Below, one piece after another: positions 8,648-19,000 of a DNA stretch of 64,000 nt. The notes under the pieces are model-generated. The model had not been told where the DNA came from. It worked only from the letters and a program-made list of their open reading frames with translations, and did not search any database. This DNA comes from Polaromonas sp. (lineage in GTDB: Bacteria > Pseudomonadota > Gammaproteobacteria > Burkholderiales > Burkholderiaceae_C), in the NCBI GenBank assembly GCA_025362315.1, contig JANYGP010000019.1, positions 62,001 through 126,000 on the forward strand. Direction: 5' to 3'. The position numbers and the translations under genes are program-made. Every line of letters begins with the position of its first letter. The first letter of the stretch is position 1.

Positions 8648-10766
8648 GCTTTTTAATGTCGGGCGACCGGATGTGCTCTACCAGATCTTGCACACCCTGA
8701 GCGGGTTGCCGGGTCACCAGACTCACCAGAACAATGACTGCAAAACCGACAGGAACACCAAAAAGACCTGCGGATATGGGCTCAATGCCCCACCACAGCT
8801 GGACGGGTGACGTGACGTTGAAAGCGCTGCGAAGCCAGGGCTGGTTGACCACCATGTAGTAAGACGTCACGCCCAAGCCGGACACCATGCCCAGCGACGC
8901 GGCCATGCCGGTTGCCCGCTTCCAGAATATGCCCAGACTCAAAGCAGGAAAAAACGACGCAGCAGCGAATGAAAAAGCGGCAGACACCAAAAACAGAATA
9001 TCCGCCGGCTTTTGCGCGGCGACATAGGCAGACAGCAGCGCCACAATCAACAGCAGGATTTTCGACACCGTGACCCGGCTGACAGTCGACGCGTTGGGGT
9101 TGATGGTTTTGAAATACAAGTCATGACCCAGCGAGTTGGCAATGGTCAGCAACAAACCGTCGGCAGTAGACAGTGCTGCTGCCAGCCCACCTGCAGCCAC
9201 CAGCCCTGAAATGACATACGGCAACCCCGCCAGTTCAGGCGTGAGCAACACCACCACATCACCGCCAATCGTCAGTTCACCCAATTGCAACACGTTGTCC
9301 TTGTTGATGTCTACCACCGACAGCAGGGATGAGTCGACCTTGTTCCAGGCATTGAGCCAAGCTGGCAGCTGGTCAAATGGTATGCCCACAATGTTGGTGA
9401 AAATTTCATACTTGACCAGCACGGCCAGTGCAGGCGCCGTGAAATACAGCAACACGATAAACAGCAGGGACCATGTGACCGACTGCCGCGCCTGCCGCAC
9501 ACTGGGCACGGTGTAGTAACGGCTCAGGATGTGTGGCAGAGCGGCTGTGCCAACCATCAGGCAAAAAACCAGCGCCAGAAAGTTTCGCCGTGATGTGTCG
9601 TACTGGTCCCGCTCTTTGGGCGAGCCATCCGGGTTCCCGGCAAATTGCTGCGCATGCGGCGGCATGCCTGCCAGCGGTTGGGATCTGGCGTCCGCAACTG
9701 CTTTTGCCTGTGTGTAAGCCTTCAAGGCGCCTGCCTCGTCTTTGGGCAAGCTGGCCAGTGCCTTGCTGGCCGCGGCAATGTCTTGCACGCTGCCGTTGCC
9801 AGACTTCAAATCATTGAGCTTTTGACTGGCGGCCTGTCTGTCCAGCGCCAGTGACCGGCCGGGATGCTTGAGCTTTTCAGCCAGCACTTCCGAGCGTTGC
9901 TGATAAATGGCACGAACCTTCTGCTCCTCGGGGTCTGCCATGATTTGCAGCTCTTTGGCAGTGACTTTTTCCATCTGGTAGCCATACACGAGCTGAGGCA
10001 CTGGCACGCCGGTTTGCTTGACTGACAGCCACACCACTGGTGTCAGGTAAGCCACCACCAAAATGATGTACTGTGCAACTTGGGTCCACGTCACAGCGCG
10101 CATGCCGCCCAAAAACGAGCACACCAAAATACCGCCCAAGCCCAGAAAGATGCCCAGCTCGAATGCGATGCCTGTCAGGTAAGACGTGATCAGCCCCACG
10201 CCGAAAATTTGCGCCACCAGGTATGTAAAAGAGCACAGGATTGCCGCGACCACGCCCATCAGGCGCGGCAGCTTGCCGCCCAGGCAGTCGCTGTAGCGCT
10301 CGCCCAAAAAGTCGGGAATGGTGAACTGGCCAAACTTGCGCAGGTACGGTGCCAGCACCAGCGCCACCAGGCAGAATCCGCCCGTCCAGCCCATGATGAA
10401 AGCCAGACCGTTGTAGCCTGTCAGATAAAGCGTTCCTGCAAGACCAATAAAGGATGCGGCAGACATCCAGTCTGCGCCAGTGGCCATGCCGTTGTACAGG
10501 GCCGGAACGCGGCGGCCAGCGACGTAGTATTCAGATGCCTCGGTTGTACGGCTCATGATGCCGATGCCAGCGTACAGTGCAATGGTGGCCAGCAAGAATA
10601 TCGAGCCGATCCACAAACGTGGCAAACCCATTTGCTCAGCAACCGCAAGCGCGCCAACAAACACAAACAGGCCCAGCGTGTACCAGCTGTAAAAGCGCTT
10701 GAGCTGTGCCTTGAACTGCGGCCCCGTCAAGCGCAGTCCGTCACGGGTGCCAAAAAACCCTGCCAT
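8643..10766 (-). CDS. Sodium/solute symporter large subunit (VC_2705-like SSS family)
   Basis: Multi-pass inner-membrane symporter of the SSS family, subfamily paired with a small DUF4212 subunit; substrates are thought to be short-chain carboxylates. The 707-residue protein carries the family segments SEYYVAGRRVPALYNGMATG and ADWMSAASFIGLAGTLYLTG near the N terminus, and SGLVAAGGLAAALSTADGLL later. Two soluble insertions stand out: a charged, helix-forming stretch of roughly residues 265-390, and a loop with a perfect EF-hand pattern DINKDNVLQLGE. It lies downstream of the DUF4212 gene and ppsA on the same strand, suggesting uptake of a substrate that feeds gluconeogenesis. The actual substrate cannot be read from the sequence. 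Confidence 0.88.
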   Translation of the reverse strand: MAGFFGTRDGLRLTGPQFKAQLKRFYSWYTLGLFVFVGALAVAEQMGLPRLWIGSIFLLATIALYAGIGIMSRTTEASEYYVAGRRVPALYNGMATGADWMSAASFIGLAGTLYLTGYNGLAFIMGWTGGFCLVALVLAPYLRKFGQFTIPDFLGERYSDCLGGKLPRLMGVVAAILCSFTYLVAQIFGVGLITSYLTGIAFELGIFLGLGGILVCSFLGGMRAVTWTQVAQYIILVVAYLTPVVWLSVKQTGVPVPQLVYGYQMEKVTAKELQIMADPEEQKVRAIYQQRSEVLAEKLKHPGRSLALDRQAASQKLNDLKSGNGSVQDIAAASKALASLPKDEAGALKAYTQAKAVADARSQPLAGMPPHAQQFAGNPDGSPKERDQYDTSRRNFLALVFCLMVGTAALPHILSRYYTVPSVRQARQSVTWSLLFIVLLYFTAPALAVLVKYEIFTNIVGIPFDQLPAWLNAWNKVDSSLLSVVDINKDNVLQLGELTIGGDVVVLLTPELAGLPYVISGLVAAGGLAAALSTADGLLLTIANSLGHDLYFKTINPNASTVSRVTVSKILLLIVALLSAYVAAQKPADILFLVSAAFSFAAASFFPALSLGIFWKRATGMAASLGMVSGLGVTSYYMVVNQPWLRSAFNVTSPVQLWWGIEPISAGLFGVPVGFAVIVLVSLVTRQPAQGVQDLVEHIRSPDIKKL

Positions 10767-10808
10767 GTCAGTTGACCATATCAGGTGACCATATTCAGTT
10801 GGCCATGC

Positions 10809-11072
10809 TCAGTCAGCGCTTTCCTGCTCGGCGCCGTGCTGCAGGTCAAGCCGGTTCATGTACCAGGCGTAAAAACCAATGATGGCGACATAAACGCCAA
10901 GGGCACCCTGGGCGCCCACCCAAAAACTGAACGGCCATCCAAAAAACGTGAAGTTTAGTGATCGCGCAAAGTAACTGACTACAAAAGTCACAGCAAACCA
11001 AATTCCGAGCAGCACAGCCATGACAATGCGGTTTTTGCGCCAATATTGGCGGTGGTTTTCATGACCCTGCAT
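10809..11072 (-). CDS. DUF4212 small subunit of sodium/solute symporter
   Basis: Short membrane protein of the DUF4212 family, the obligate small partner of VC_2705-type symporters. The ATG at 11072 gives 87 residues. The family motif YWRKNRIVM leads into two membrane helices (LLGIWFAVTFVVSYFA and WVGAQGALGVYVAIIGFYAW) and the ending YMNRLDLQ. A longer open frame upstream to 11231 is not supported, since it overlaps ppsA and lacks family similarity. The gene lies 77 bases after ppsA and 42 bases before the large subunit. Confidence 0.88.
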   Translation of the reverse strand: MQGHENHRQYWRKNRIVMAVLLGIWFAVTFVVSYFARSLNFTFFGWPFSFWVGAQGALGVYVAIIGFYAWYMNRLDLQHGAEQESAD

Positions 11073-11149
11073 GGGAGATGATTGTGAGGCCAGCGCCTCC
11101 ACCGGGCAGCCGGGGTTTCCCCGGACCGCTGCAAATGCGCAGGCGTGTT

Positions 11150-13558
11150 CTAGCTTGCCAGCTGCTTCCAGGTGGCAATCACCGTATCGGGGTTCAGCGA
11201 CATGGAGCCAATGCCCTGGTCCTTGAGCCACTGTGCAAAATCCGGGTGGTCACTGGGGCCCTGGCCGCAAATGCCAACATATTTGCCTTGCCGTTTGCAG
11301 GCTGAGATGGCCATGGCCAGCAGTGCCTTCACGGCCGGGTCACGCTCGTCAAAGTCTTGCGCGAGGATGTCCAGGCCAGAATCCCGGTCCAGGCCCAGCG
11401 TCAGCTGCGTCAGATCGTTCGAGCCGATTGAAAAGCCGTCGAAATATTCCAGAAACTGATCAGCCAGCACCGCATTGCTTGGCACTTCACACATCATGAT
11501 GAGTTTGAGACCGTCTTGCCCGCGTTTGAGGCCATGCTGAGCCAACAACTCTGTCACCCTGGCGGCTTGACCCAGCGTTCGCACAAAAGGAACCATGACC
11601 TCTACATTCGTCAAACCCATGTCGTTGCGCACACGCTTCAAAGCCTCGCACTCCATGGCAAACGCCTCCCGAAAATCGGCACTGAGGTAGCGCGCTGCGC
11701 CGCGAAAGCCCAGCATGGGGTTTTCTTCTTCAGGCTCGTAGCGGGAGCCGCCAATCAGCTTGCGGTATTCATTTGACTTGAAGTCTGACAGCCGGACAAT
11801 TACAGCCTTGGGCCAGAAAGCACATGCAATGGTTGCAATACCTTCAGCGACTTTGTCAACATAAAAAGCCCGCGGTGACGCATGGCCACGCGCCACGCTT
11901 TCAACCGCCTGCTTTAAGTCTGCGTCAATGTTGGGGTAGTCCAGAATGGCTTTGGGATGCACGCCAATGTTGTTGTTGATGATGAATTCAAGCCGTGCCA
12001 GACCCACGCCCTGATTGGGGATCTGGCAAAAGTCGAACGCCAGCTGCGGATTGCCCACATTCATCATGATCTTGATGTCAATCGGCGGCATGGTGCCGCG
12101 CTCGACTGTGGTGACTTCCGTTTCCAGAAGCCCGTCATAAATGTTGCCGGTATCGCCTTCTGCGCAACTGACAGTGACCAGCATGCCGTCTTTCAGTATT
12201 TCTGTCGCATTGCCACAGCCGACCACTGCCGGTATGCCCAGCTCCCGCGCAATGATGGCTGCATGGCAAGTGCGGCCGCCCCGGTTGGTCACAATCGCAC
12301 TGGCCCGTTTCATCACAGGTTCCCAGTTCGGGTCGGTCATGTCGGTCACCAGCACATCGCCAGCCTGCACCTGGTCCATGTCCTTGATGTCATGCACGAT
12401 GCGAACCGGGCCCGTGCCAATTTTTTGACCAATCGCGCGCCCTTCCGTCAGCAAAGTGCCTTTGGCCTGATTGGCCTTGAGCTTGTAGCGCAGCTCGGGT
12501 TTGCCTTTGGACTGGCTTTTCACCGTTTCAGGACGGGCTTGCAAGATGTAAAGCAGGCCGTCGTGACCGTCCTTGCCCCATTCGATGTCCATCGGACGGC
12601 CGTAATGCGTTTCAATGATCAGCGCATATCTGGCCAGCTGCTCCACGTCGGTGTCCAGCAGTGAATAACGGTTGCGCAACTCAGTCGGTACGTCCGTGGT
12701 TTTGACCAGCTTGCCGCTGGTCTTTTTCTCGTCAGGTGTGGTGAACTCCATCTGCAGCAGTTTGCTGCCCAGGTTGCGGCGAGTCACCGCGCGCTTGCCT
12801 GCTTTCAGCATCGGCTTGTGCACATAAAATTCGTCAGGATTCACGGCGCCTTGCACCACCGTTTCACCCAGGCCGTAACTGGACGTGATGAACACCACAT
12901 CTTCAAAACCGCTTTCAGTGTCAATGGTGAACATCACGCCGGCAGCGCCCAAGTCGCTGCGCACCATGCGCTGTACACCGGCTGACAGCGCAACATCAGC
13001 GTGGGCAAAGCCCTGGTGTACGCGGTAGCTGATGGCACGGTCGTTGTAAAGCGATGCAAACACCTCTTTCATCTTGTGCAAAATGTCTTCGATGCCGACC
13101 ACGTTCAAGAAGGTTTCCTGCTGGCCGGCAAACGACGCGTCGGGCAAGTCTTCAGCCGTGGCAGATGAACGCACTGCAAAAGAAGCAGATGCATTGCCAG
13201 CGCTCAATGCCATAAAACTGGTGCGCACAGCCTGCTCAAAATCACCTGGAAAAGGCTGCGCTTCAACCATCGCACGGATCTGGCTGCCCGCAGAGGTCAG
13301 CGCGCGGACATCGTCGGTGTCCAGTGCATCCAGAATGGCATTGATTTTTTTGTTCAGCCCGGCATGCGCCAAAAACAGCCGGAAGGCGTGCGCCGTGGTG
13401 GCAAAGCCTGTAGGAACGCGTACGCCCTGCGGCCCGGTAGGCAACTGCGAAATCATTTCGCCAAGGCTGGCGTTTTTGCCGCCTACGGCCTCTACATCGC
13501 TCATTCTCAGATTTTCAAAAGGTACGACTAAGGCATCCTGTGCAAAAAGCGTGGACAT
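11150..13558 (-). CDS. ppsA: Phosphoenolpyruvate synthase
   Basis: Makes phosphoenolpyruvate from pyruvate and ATP, the entry step of gluconeogenesis. The 802-residue enzyme has the N-terminal ATP-grasp-like domain ([35 protein letters not shown]), the swivelling phosphohistidine domain ([17 protein letters not shown], His near 429) and the C-terminal PEP/pyruvate barrel. The barrel has the conserved Cys in [13 protein letters not shown] near residue 764. A GGAG ribosome-binding site precedes the ATG. It is divergent from ppsR, whose product switches PpsA on and off, and upstream of a carboxylate-type symporter pair. Confidence 0.97.
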   Translation of the reverse strand: MSTLFAQDALVVPFENLRMSDVEAVGGKNASLGEMISQLPTGPQGVRVPTGFATTAHAFRLFLAHAGLNKKINAILDALDTDDVRALTSAGSQIRAMVEAQPFPGDFEQAVRTSFMALSAGNASASFAVRSSATAEDLPDASFAGQQETFLNVVGIEDILHKMKEVFASLYNDRAISYRVHQGFAHADVALSAGVQRMVRSDLGAAGVMFTIDTESGFEDVVFITSSYGLGETVVQGAVNPDEFYVHKPMLKAGKRAVTRRNLGSKLLQMEFTTPDEKKTSGKLVKTTDVPTELRNRYSLLDTDVEQLARYALIIETHYGRPMDIEWGKDGHDGLLYILQARPETVKSQSKGKPELRYKLKANQAKGTLLTEGRAIGQKIGTGPVRIVHDIKDMDQVQAGDVLVTDMTDPNWEPVMKRASAIVTNRGGRTCHAAIIARELGIPAVVGCGNATEILKDGMLVTVSCAEGDTGNIYDGLLETEVTTVERGTMPPIDIKIMMNVGNPQLAFDFCQIPNQGVGLARLEFIINNNIGVHPKAILDYPNIDADLKQAVESVARGHASPRAFYVDKVAEGIATIACAFWPKAVIVRLSDFKSNEYRKLIGGSRYEPEEENPMLGFRGAARYLSADFREAFAMECEALKRVRNDMGLTNVEVMVPFVRTLGQAARVTELLAQHGLKRGQDGLKLIMMCEVPSNAVLADQFLEYFDGFSIGSNDLTQLTLGLDRDSGLDILAQDFDERDPAVKALLAMAISACKRQGKYVGICGQGPSDHPDFAQWLKDQGIGSMSLNPDTVIATWKQLAS

Positions 13559-13746
13559 GAAAAATACTCCGGGAGGTTTAAAAACCGGGACGCGAACATG
13601 GGCGTGCTGAAACCTTGTTGTAGTTTTGAATGGGCAAGCACAGCCATGTTGCAGACAATCGACATAATTGCTTTAATTGTAGGGTGCCGCCAACTTGCTT
13701 TTCCCGCCTGACCTGTCGCTAAACTGAACCCAACTTGCAGGCCAAC

Positions 13747-14568
13747 ATGCCCAACCGCACCGTATTTTTTATCTCTGACGGTACCGGCATCACCGCGGAA
13801 ACTTTTGGCAACGCCATCCTGGCCCAATTTGAAATGACGCCGCGCCATGTCCGTTTGCCATTTATCGACAGTGTGGACAAAGCCCATCAAGCCGTCAGGC
13901 AAATCAATCACACAGCTGAAACTGAAGGCAAAAGGCCGATTGTTTTCACAACGCTGGTCAACATGGAAATCCTTGGCGTCATCAAGTCAAGCTGCAATGG
14001 CATGCTGCTGGACATGTTTGGCATGTTTGTTGCGCCGCTGGAAGGCGAACTTGGCCTGAAATCCAACCACCGGGTGGGGCGCTTTTCAGACGCGTCCAAA
14101 AGCAAAGCTTATGACGACCGGATTGAAGCCATCAACTTCTCGCTGGCCCATGACGACGGGCAGAGCAACAAGGACCTGGCGGGCTCGGACGTGATTTTGG
14201 TGGGCGTGAGCCGCAGCGGTAAAACGCCGACTTCGCTGTACCTGGCGATGCAATACGGCCTGAAAGCATCGAACTACCCATTGATTCCGGAAGACTTTGA
14301 CCGGCACCAGTTGCCGCCCGCACTCAGCCCGCACCGCAAAAAAATTTTTGGCCTGACGATTGCCCCCGAGCGCCTGGCACAGATCCGCAACGAGCGCAGG
14401 CCCAACTCAACCTACGCCAGCCTGGCCAATTGCCGCCACGAAATTCACGAAGCTGAAGCCATGATGCGGCGTGAAGGAATCCGCTGGTTGTCAACCACGA
14501 CAAAATCCATCGAGGAAATTGCCACAACAATCCTGCAGGAAATCAGGCCTGAACGGCTGGTGTATTGA
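13747..14568 (+). CDS. ppsR: PEP synthase regulatory protein (kinase/pyrophosphorylase)
   Basis: Bifunctional regulator that inactivates PEP synthase by ADP-dependent phosphorylation of a threonine and reactivates it by phosphate-dependent dephosphorylation. The 273-residue protein begins [20 protein letters not shown], the family signature, and has a P-loop-like ADP site [16 protein letters not shown] near residues 152-167. A TTG four codons upstream extends the frame, but the ATG matches the family start. It is divergent from ppsA, its target, which is the common arrangement in betaproteobacteria. Confidence 0.94.
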   Translation: MPNRTVFFISDGTGITAETFGNAILAQFEMTPRHVRLPFIDSVDKAHQAVRQINHTAETEGKRPIVFTTLVNMEILGVIKSSCNGMLLDMFGMFVAPLEGELGLKSNHRVGRFSDASKSKAYDDRIEAINFSLAHDDGQSNKDLAGSDVILVGVSRSGKTPTSLYLAMQYGLKASNYPLIPEDFDRHQLPPALSPHRKKIFGLTIAPERLAQIRNERRPNSTYASLANCRHEIHEAEAMMRREGIRWLSTTTKSIEEIATTILQEIRPERLVY

Positions 14569-14616
14569 TCATCTCGAAAATACGAGCCCTGCAGTGGTTT
14601 TTAAGCACCAAATATG

Positions 14617-14664
14617 CATCTAGCGCATATAAACAGGGCGCTAACAGCTTCTTAATTAATAGCA
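14617..14664 (-). repeat. Dispersed two-stem repeat, copy A
   Basis: In the 99-base gap between the converging ppsR and ispF genes. On the minus strand it reads TGCTATTAATTAAG, AGCTGTTAGCGCCC and then an A+T loop and GCGCTAGA. It matches the core of the other copies with a single C-to-T change. Possible role as a convergent-gene spacer or terminator; no T-run is present. Confidence 0.75.
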
Positions 14665-14667
14665 CTG

Positions 14668-15216
14668 TCAGCTTGACTCAATCAGCAGAACAACAGCTCT
14701 TGCTTCCATGCTCAGCCCCTGCCCAACGGGGCCCAGCTTTTCTGCTGTTTTTGCCTTCACATTGATGCGGCTGAAGTCCAAACCCAGTACATCGGCAATG
14801 GCGCGGCGCATTGCCGGAATGTAGGAAGCCAGTTTGGGAGCCTGAGCAATCACGGTACTGTCAATATTGCCAATTTTCAGTCCGCATTCAGTAACCAGGC
14901 GCGCCGCCTCCGCCAGCAATCGCAGTGAATCAGCACCTTTGAACCTGTCGTCCATGTCTGAAAAGTGCGAGCCAATGTCACCCAGCCCCGCCGCGCCCAA
15001 CAGCGCATCAATGATGGCGTGCAACAGCACATCAGCGTCTGAATGCCCCAGCAGTCCCAGGCTGTGCGGCACCTCGACGCCACCGATGATCAGCTTGCGG
15101 CCCGGAACCAGCGCATGACAGTCCCAGCCCTCTCCAATCCGGAAGCTTGGCAAATTTGATGAATTGGGTGAGCTGGGCAGATTGGGCAAATCAGGCATTT
15201 CAACGGACATCATCAA
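14668..15216 (-). CDS. ispF: 2-C-methyl-D-erythritol 2,4-cyclodiphosphate synthase
   Basis: Fifth step of the MEP isoprenoid pathway, a zinc-dependent homotrimer. Core motifs are [15 protein letters not shown] (metal-binding Asp and His), [31 protein letters not shown] and the C-terminal [17 protein letters not shown]. The N terminus has an extra low-complexity stretch ([14 protein letters not shown]) compared with usual IspF. The first ATG overlaps the end of ispD by 17 bases; ATGs at 15213, 15210 and 15198 are alternatives. The pathway supplies precursors for the carotenoid genes at the left of the window as well as quinones. Confidence 0.95.
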   Translation of the reverse strand: MMMSVEMPDLPNLPSSPNSSNLPSFRIGEGWDCHALVPGRKLIIGGVEVPHSLGLLGHSDADVLLHAIIDALLGAAGLGDIGSHFSDMDDRFKGADSLRLLAEAARLVTECGLKIGNIDSTVIAQAPKLASYIPAMRRAIADVLGLDFSRINVKAKTAEKLGPVGQGLSMEARAVVLLIESS

Positions 15217-15925
15217 CTTTCATTCGGCTTTTCAATATGGCTTCAGCCAGCGCAAAATCTTCTGGATAAGTGACTTTGAAATTTTGTGCGCTTCCGTTGA
15301 TCAGCAATGGTTGCAAACCCTGCAGTTGCATGGCGCTGGATTCATCTGTGACTGCTTCCCCAGCGGCATCGAGTGCAGCCTGGAGCGTGCCAATTCGAAA
15401 CATTTGCGGCGTTTGTGCCAGCCATTTGTCAGTGCGGTCGATGGTGGCAATCACCCTGCCCGCTTGACTGCTTTTCAGCGTGTCGGCCAGTGGTAACGCC
15501 AGAAGCCCACCCACGCTGTCGGCTTTGCAAACTTGAATAAGCCGGGTAATCTGTTCAGGGGTAACGAGGCAGCGGGCTGCATCATGCACAAGCACCCAGT
15601 CGTCTGGTTCGGCTGTTTGTTGCAGCAAAGCCTGCAGCCCATTGCGAACGCTGAGTGCGCGCGTCGCACCGCCTACGGCAGCCTGTTCCTCACCCGGATG
15701 GTGAAAATCGGGGCAGGCCTGCCCAAAGCCATGGTCGTTTTTCGCCGTTACCACCCAGATACCTGCCAAAGCCGTGACCCGCCGAAACGACTGAACTGTA
15801 TGCCAGACCATCGCCTTGCCAGCCAGCAACTGGTACTGCTTGGGACTTTGTGTTGCGGCTCTGCTCCCAGCGCCAGCACACGGAATCAATGCAAAAAATC
15901 GGGGCTTCGTTCCATCTGTCGTCAT
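15200..15925 (-). CDS. ispD: 2-C-methyl-D-erythritol 4-phosphate cytidylyltransferase
   Basis: Third step of the MEP pathway, transferring CMP to methylerythritol phosphate. The 241-residue protein shows the nucleotide-binding [21 protein letters not shown] segment, [16 protein letters not shown] and the C-terminal [19 protein letters not shown] ending ([15 protein letters not shown]). It overlaps ispF, a very common pair in proteobacteria. It is divergent from mfd across about 106 bases. Confidence 0.95.
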   Translation of the reverse strand: MTTDGTKPRFFALIPCAGAGSRAATQSPKQYQLLAGKAMVWHTVQSFRRVTALAGIWVVTAKNDHGFGQACPDFHHPGEEQAAVGGATRALSVRNGLQALLQQTAEPDDWVLVHDAARCLVTPEQITRLIQVCKADSVGGLLALPLADTLKSSQAGRVIATIDRTDKWLAQTPQMFRIGTLQAALDAAGEAVTDESSAMQLQGLQPLLINGSAQNFKVTYPEDFALAEAILKSRMKVDDVR

Positions 15926-16031
15926 GGCGTCATCATAAATTCTAAAATGGCGACGTCAGCTTGCCAGCACCCTCCGTTTTTCGGCTTGGGGTGCTTTGTG
16001 TTTTTTGCGTTTTTCAAATTTTCACCGTTTC

Positions 16032-19000
16032 ATGGATTTACCCAAACTTAGCTCCGGCAAACGCTTCACCCTGCCACAACCCATTGGTTCGGCTGATGCA
16101 CTTTTAATCGCCCAGTTGGGCACGCGTGAAAAAGCAGCCGGCAAGCTCACAGCCATCGTGACATCAGACGCCACCACAGCCCAACGCCTGATGCAGGAGC
16201 TGGCTTTTTTTGCGCCTGACCTGCGCTGCGCACTTTTCCCTGACTGGGAAACGCTGCCGTACGACACGTTTTCACCGCACCAGGACCTGATCAGCGAGCG
16301 TTTGGCCACGCTCTGGCGCATCCAGCAACGCAGCAAGGACGCGGGCGCAGATGTGGTGATCGTGCCTGCCACCACAGCGTTATACCGGCTGGCGCCGCCC
16401 AGCTTTTTGGCAGGTTACACGTTTGAATTCAAAGTCAAACAAAAGCTTGATGAAGCCAAGCTCAAGGCGCAGCTGACGCTGGCGGGTTACAGCCACGTCA
16501 CGCAAGTTGTCGGGCCGGGTGAATACGCAGTGCGTGGCGGGCTGATTGACTTGTTCCCGATGGGCTCACTGGTGCCCTACCGGGTTGATTTGTTTGACGA
16601 CGAAATTGACAGCATTCGCACGTTTGACCCGGACAGCCAGCGCAGTTTGTACCCGGTGCCCGAAGTACGCCTGCTGCCTGGCCGTGAATTTCCGATGGAT
16701 GACGATGCGCGCACGCGGTTTAGAAACCGCTGGCGTGAACTGCTCGACGGCGACCCAACCAAAAGCCGTATTTACAAAGACATTGGCAACGGCGTGGCAA
16801 CGGCGGGTATTGAATATTATTTGCCGCTGTTTTTTGAAGAGACGGCGACGGTTTTTGATTACTTGGGTGCCAATGCGACGGTGGTTTTGCATGGTGACCT
16901 GGAGCCAGCGTTTCAGCGCTTTTGGCAGGACACCAAAGACCGGTATCGGCTGGTGAAAGGCGCGCCAGACCGACCTGCGCTGCCACCCGAGTCGCTGTTT
17001 TTAAGTGCTGAGCAGTTTTATGCGCGGGCGAATGGGTATGCGCAGTTGGCTTTTAAATCGAAGAGCCCTCACCCTGGCCCTCTCCCACAAGCGGGAGAGG
17101 GGACTGGACCACACCCACTTCCAGCTGAAGGAAAACAAACTGACTTGCGCCCTCTCCCGCCAGCGGGAGAGGGCGGGGATGAGAGCTCTGCGTATTCAGA
17201 GTTCCAGGCTCTAGAAAAGCTGGCAGTCGTCCGCGGCGCAGAAGACCCTCTCATCCTGCTCAAATCCCACATCAAAAACACGCCCCAACGTGTACTGATC
17301 CTGGCCGAGTCAGATGGCCGCCGCGAGAGCTTGTTGGACTTTCTACGTGCCAGTGGCGTGAGCCCACCGGCATTCGATTCGCTCGAAGACTTTAAAACCA
17401 GCCCTGAAAAATTGGGCATCGCAACCGCCGCTTTAAACGCGGGATTCAGCTGGCTGGAAGGCGACATTGACTTCATCACCGAAACCGAACTTTTCGCTGC
17501 TGGCATGGCCGTGCGCCGCCGCAATAAAAAGCAGGAAAAAGTCAGCGATGTAGAAGCGCTGATAAAAGACCTGTCAGAACTCAACGTCGGCGACCCAGTG
17601 GTGCACAGCGCCCACGGCATTGGCCGCTACAAGGGCTTGATCAACATGGACCTAGGGCAAGGTCCGTCCGAGTTTTTGCATTTGCAATACGCCGACGATG
17701 CCACGCTGTACGTGCCGGTCAGCCAGCTGCAGCAAATCAGCAGATATACCGGCGTCAGTGCCGATGAAGCGCCGCTGCACCGGCTGGGAGGCGCGGCGTG
17801 GGACAAAGCCAAGCGCAAGGCGGCCGAGCAGGTGCGTGATTCAGCTGCCGAGCTTCTGAACATCTACGCCCGCCGCGCTGCCCGTGAAGGTCATGCTTTC
17901 CGATATTCACCCAACGATTACGAAACCTTTGCCAACGACTTTGGCTTTGACGAAACGGCTGACCAGAGCGCGGCCATTCATGCAGTCATTCAGGACATGA
18001 TCAGCCCGCGCCCAATGGACCGGCTGATCTGCGGTGATGTGGGTTTCGGCAAAACTGAAGTGGCTTTGCGCGCGGCCTTTATCGCCATTACTGGCGGCAA
18101 GCAAGTTGCGTTGTTGGCACCGACCACGCTGCTGGCCGAACAGCACTTTCAAACCCTAAGCGACCGCTTTGCCAAATGGCCGGTCAAGGTCGCAGAAATG
18201 AGCCGCTTCAGGTCCGCCAAAGAAATTACCGCTGCCATCAAGGGCATAGCAGACGGCACGATTGACATCGTCGTCGGCACGCACAAGCTGCTCAGCAAAG
18301 ACATCAACTTCCAACGCCTCGGCTTGCTCATCATTGACGAAGAACACCGCTTTGGTGTGCGCCACAAAGAAATGATGAAAGCCATGCGCGCAGAGGTCGA
18401 TGTGCTGACGCTGACCGCTACACCGATTCCGCGCACACTGGGCATGGCGCTTGAGGGTTTGCGAGATTTGAGCGTGATAGCGACCGCCCCACAACGCCGC
18501 CTCGCTATCAAAACCTTTGTGCGCAGCGAGAGCAACGGCGTGATTCGCGAAGCCGTGCTGCGCGAGCTCAAACGCGGCGGGCAGGTTTACTTTTTGCACA
18601 ACGAAGTGGAGACGATACAAAACCGCCGCGAAAAGCTGGAGGCGCTGTTGCCCGAAGCCCGCATCGCCGTGGCGCACGGCCAGATGCCCGAACGAGAACT
18701 CGAACGCGTGATGAAGGACTTTGTGGCCCAGCGTTACAACATGCTGTTGTGTTCCACCATTATTGAAACCGGTATTGACGTGCCGACTGCCAACACGATC
18801 GTGATGGCGCGGGCCGACCGGTTCGGCCTCGCGCAGCTGCATCAATTGCGTGGCCGCGTGGGCCGCAGCCACCACCAGGCGTATGCCTATTTGATGGTGC
18901 CTGACATTGAAGGCCTGACCAAGCAAGCCGGCCAGCGGCTGGAAGCGATTCAGCAAATGGAAGAGCTCGGCTCAGGCTTCTATTTGGCCATGCACGACCT

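Noticed and set aside
11957..12664. 235-codon open frame antisense to ppsA
   Set aside because: It overlaps the phosphohistidine domain of ppsA and looks like a reverse-frame shadow.
18156..18956. 266-codon open frame antisense to mfd
   Set aside because: It lies entirely within the conserved motor region of mfd and has no start signal or family similarity.
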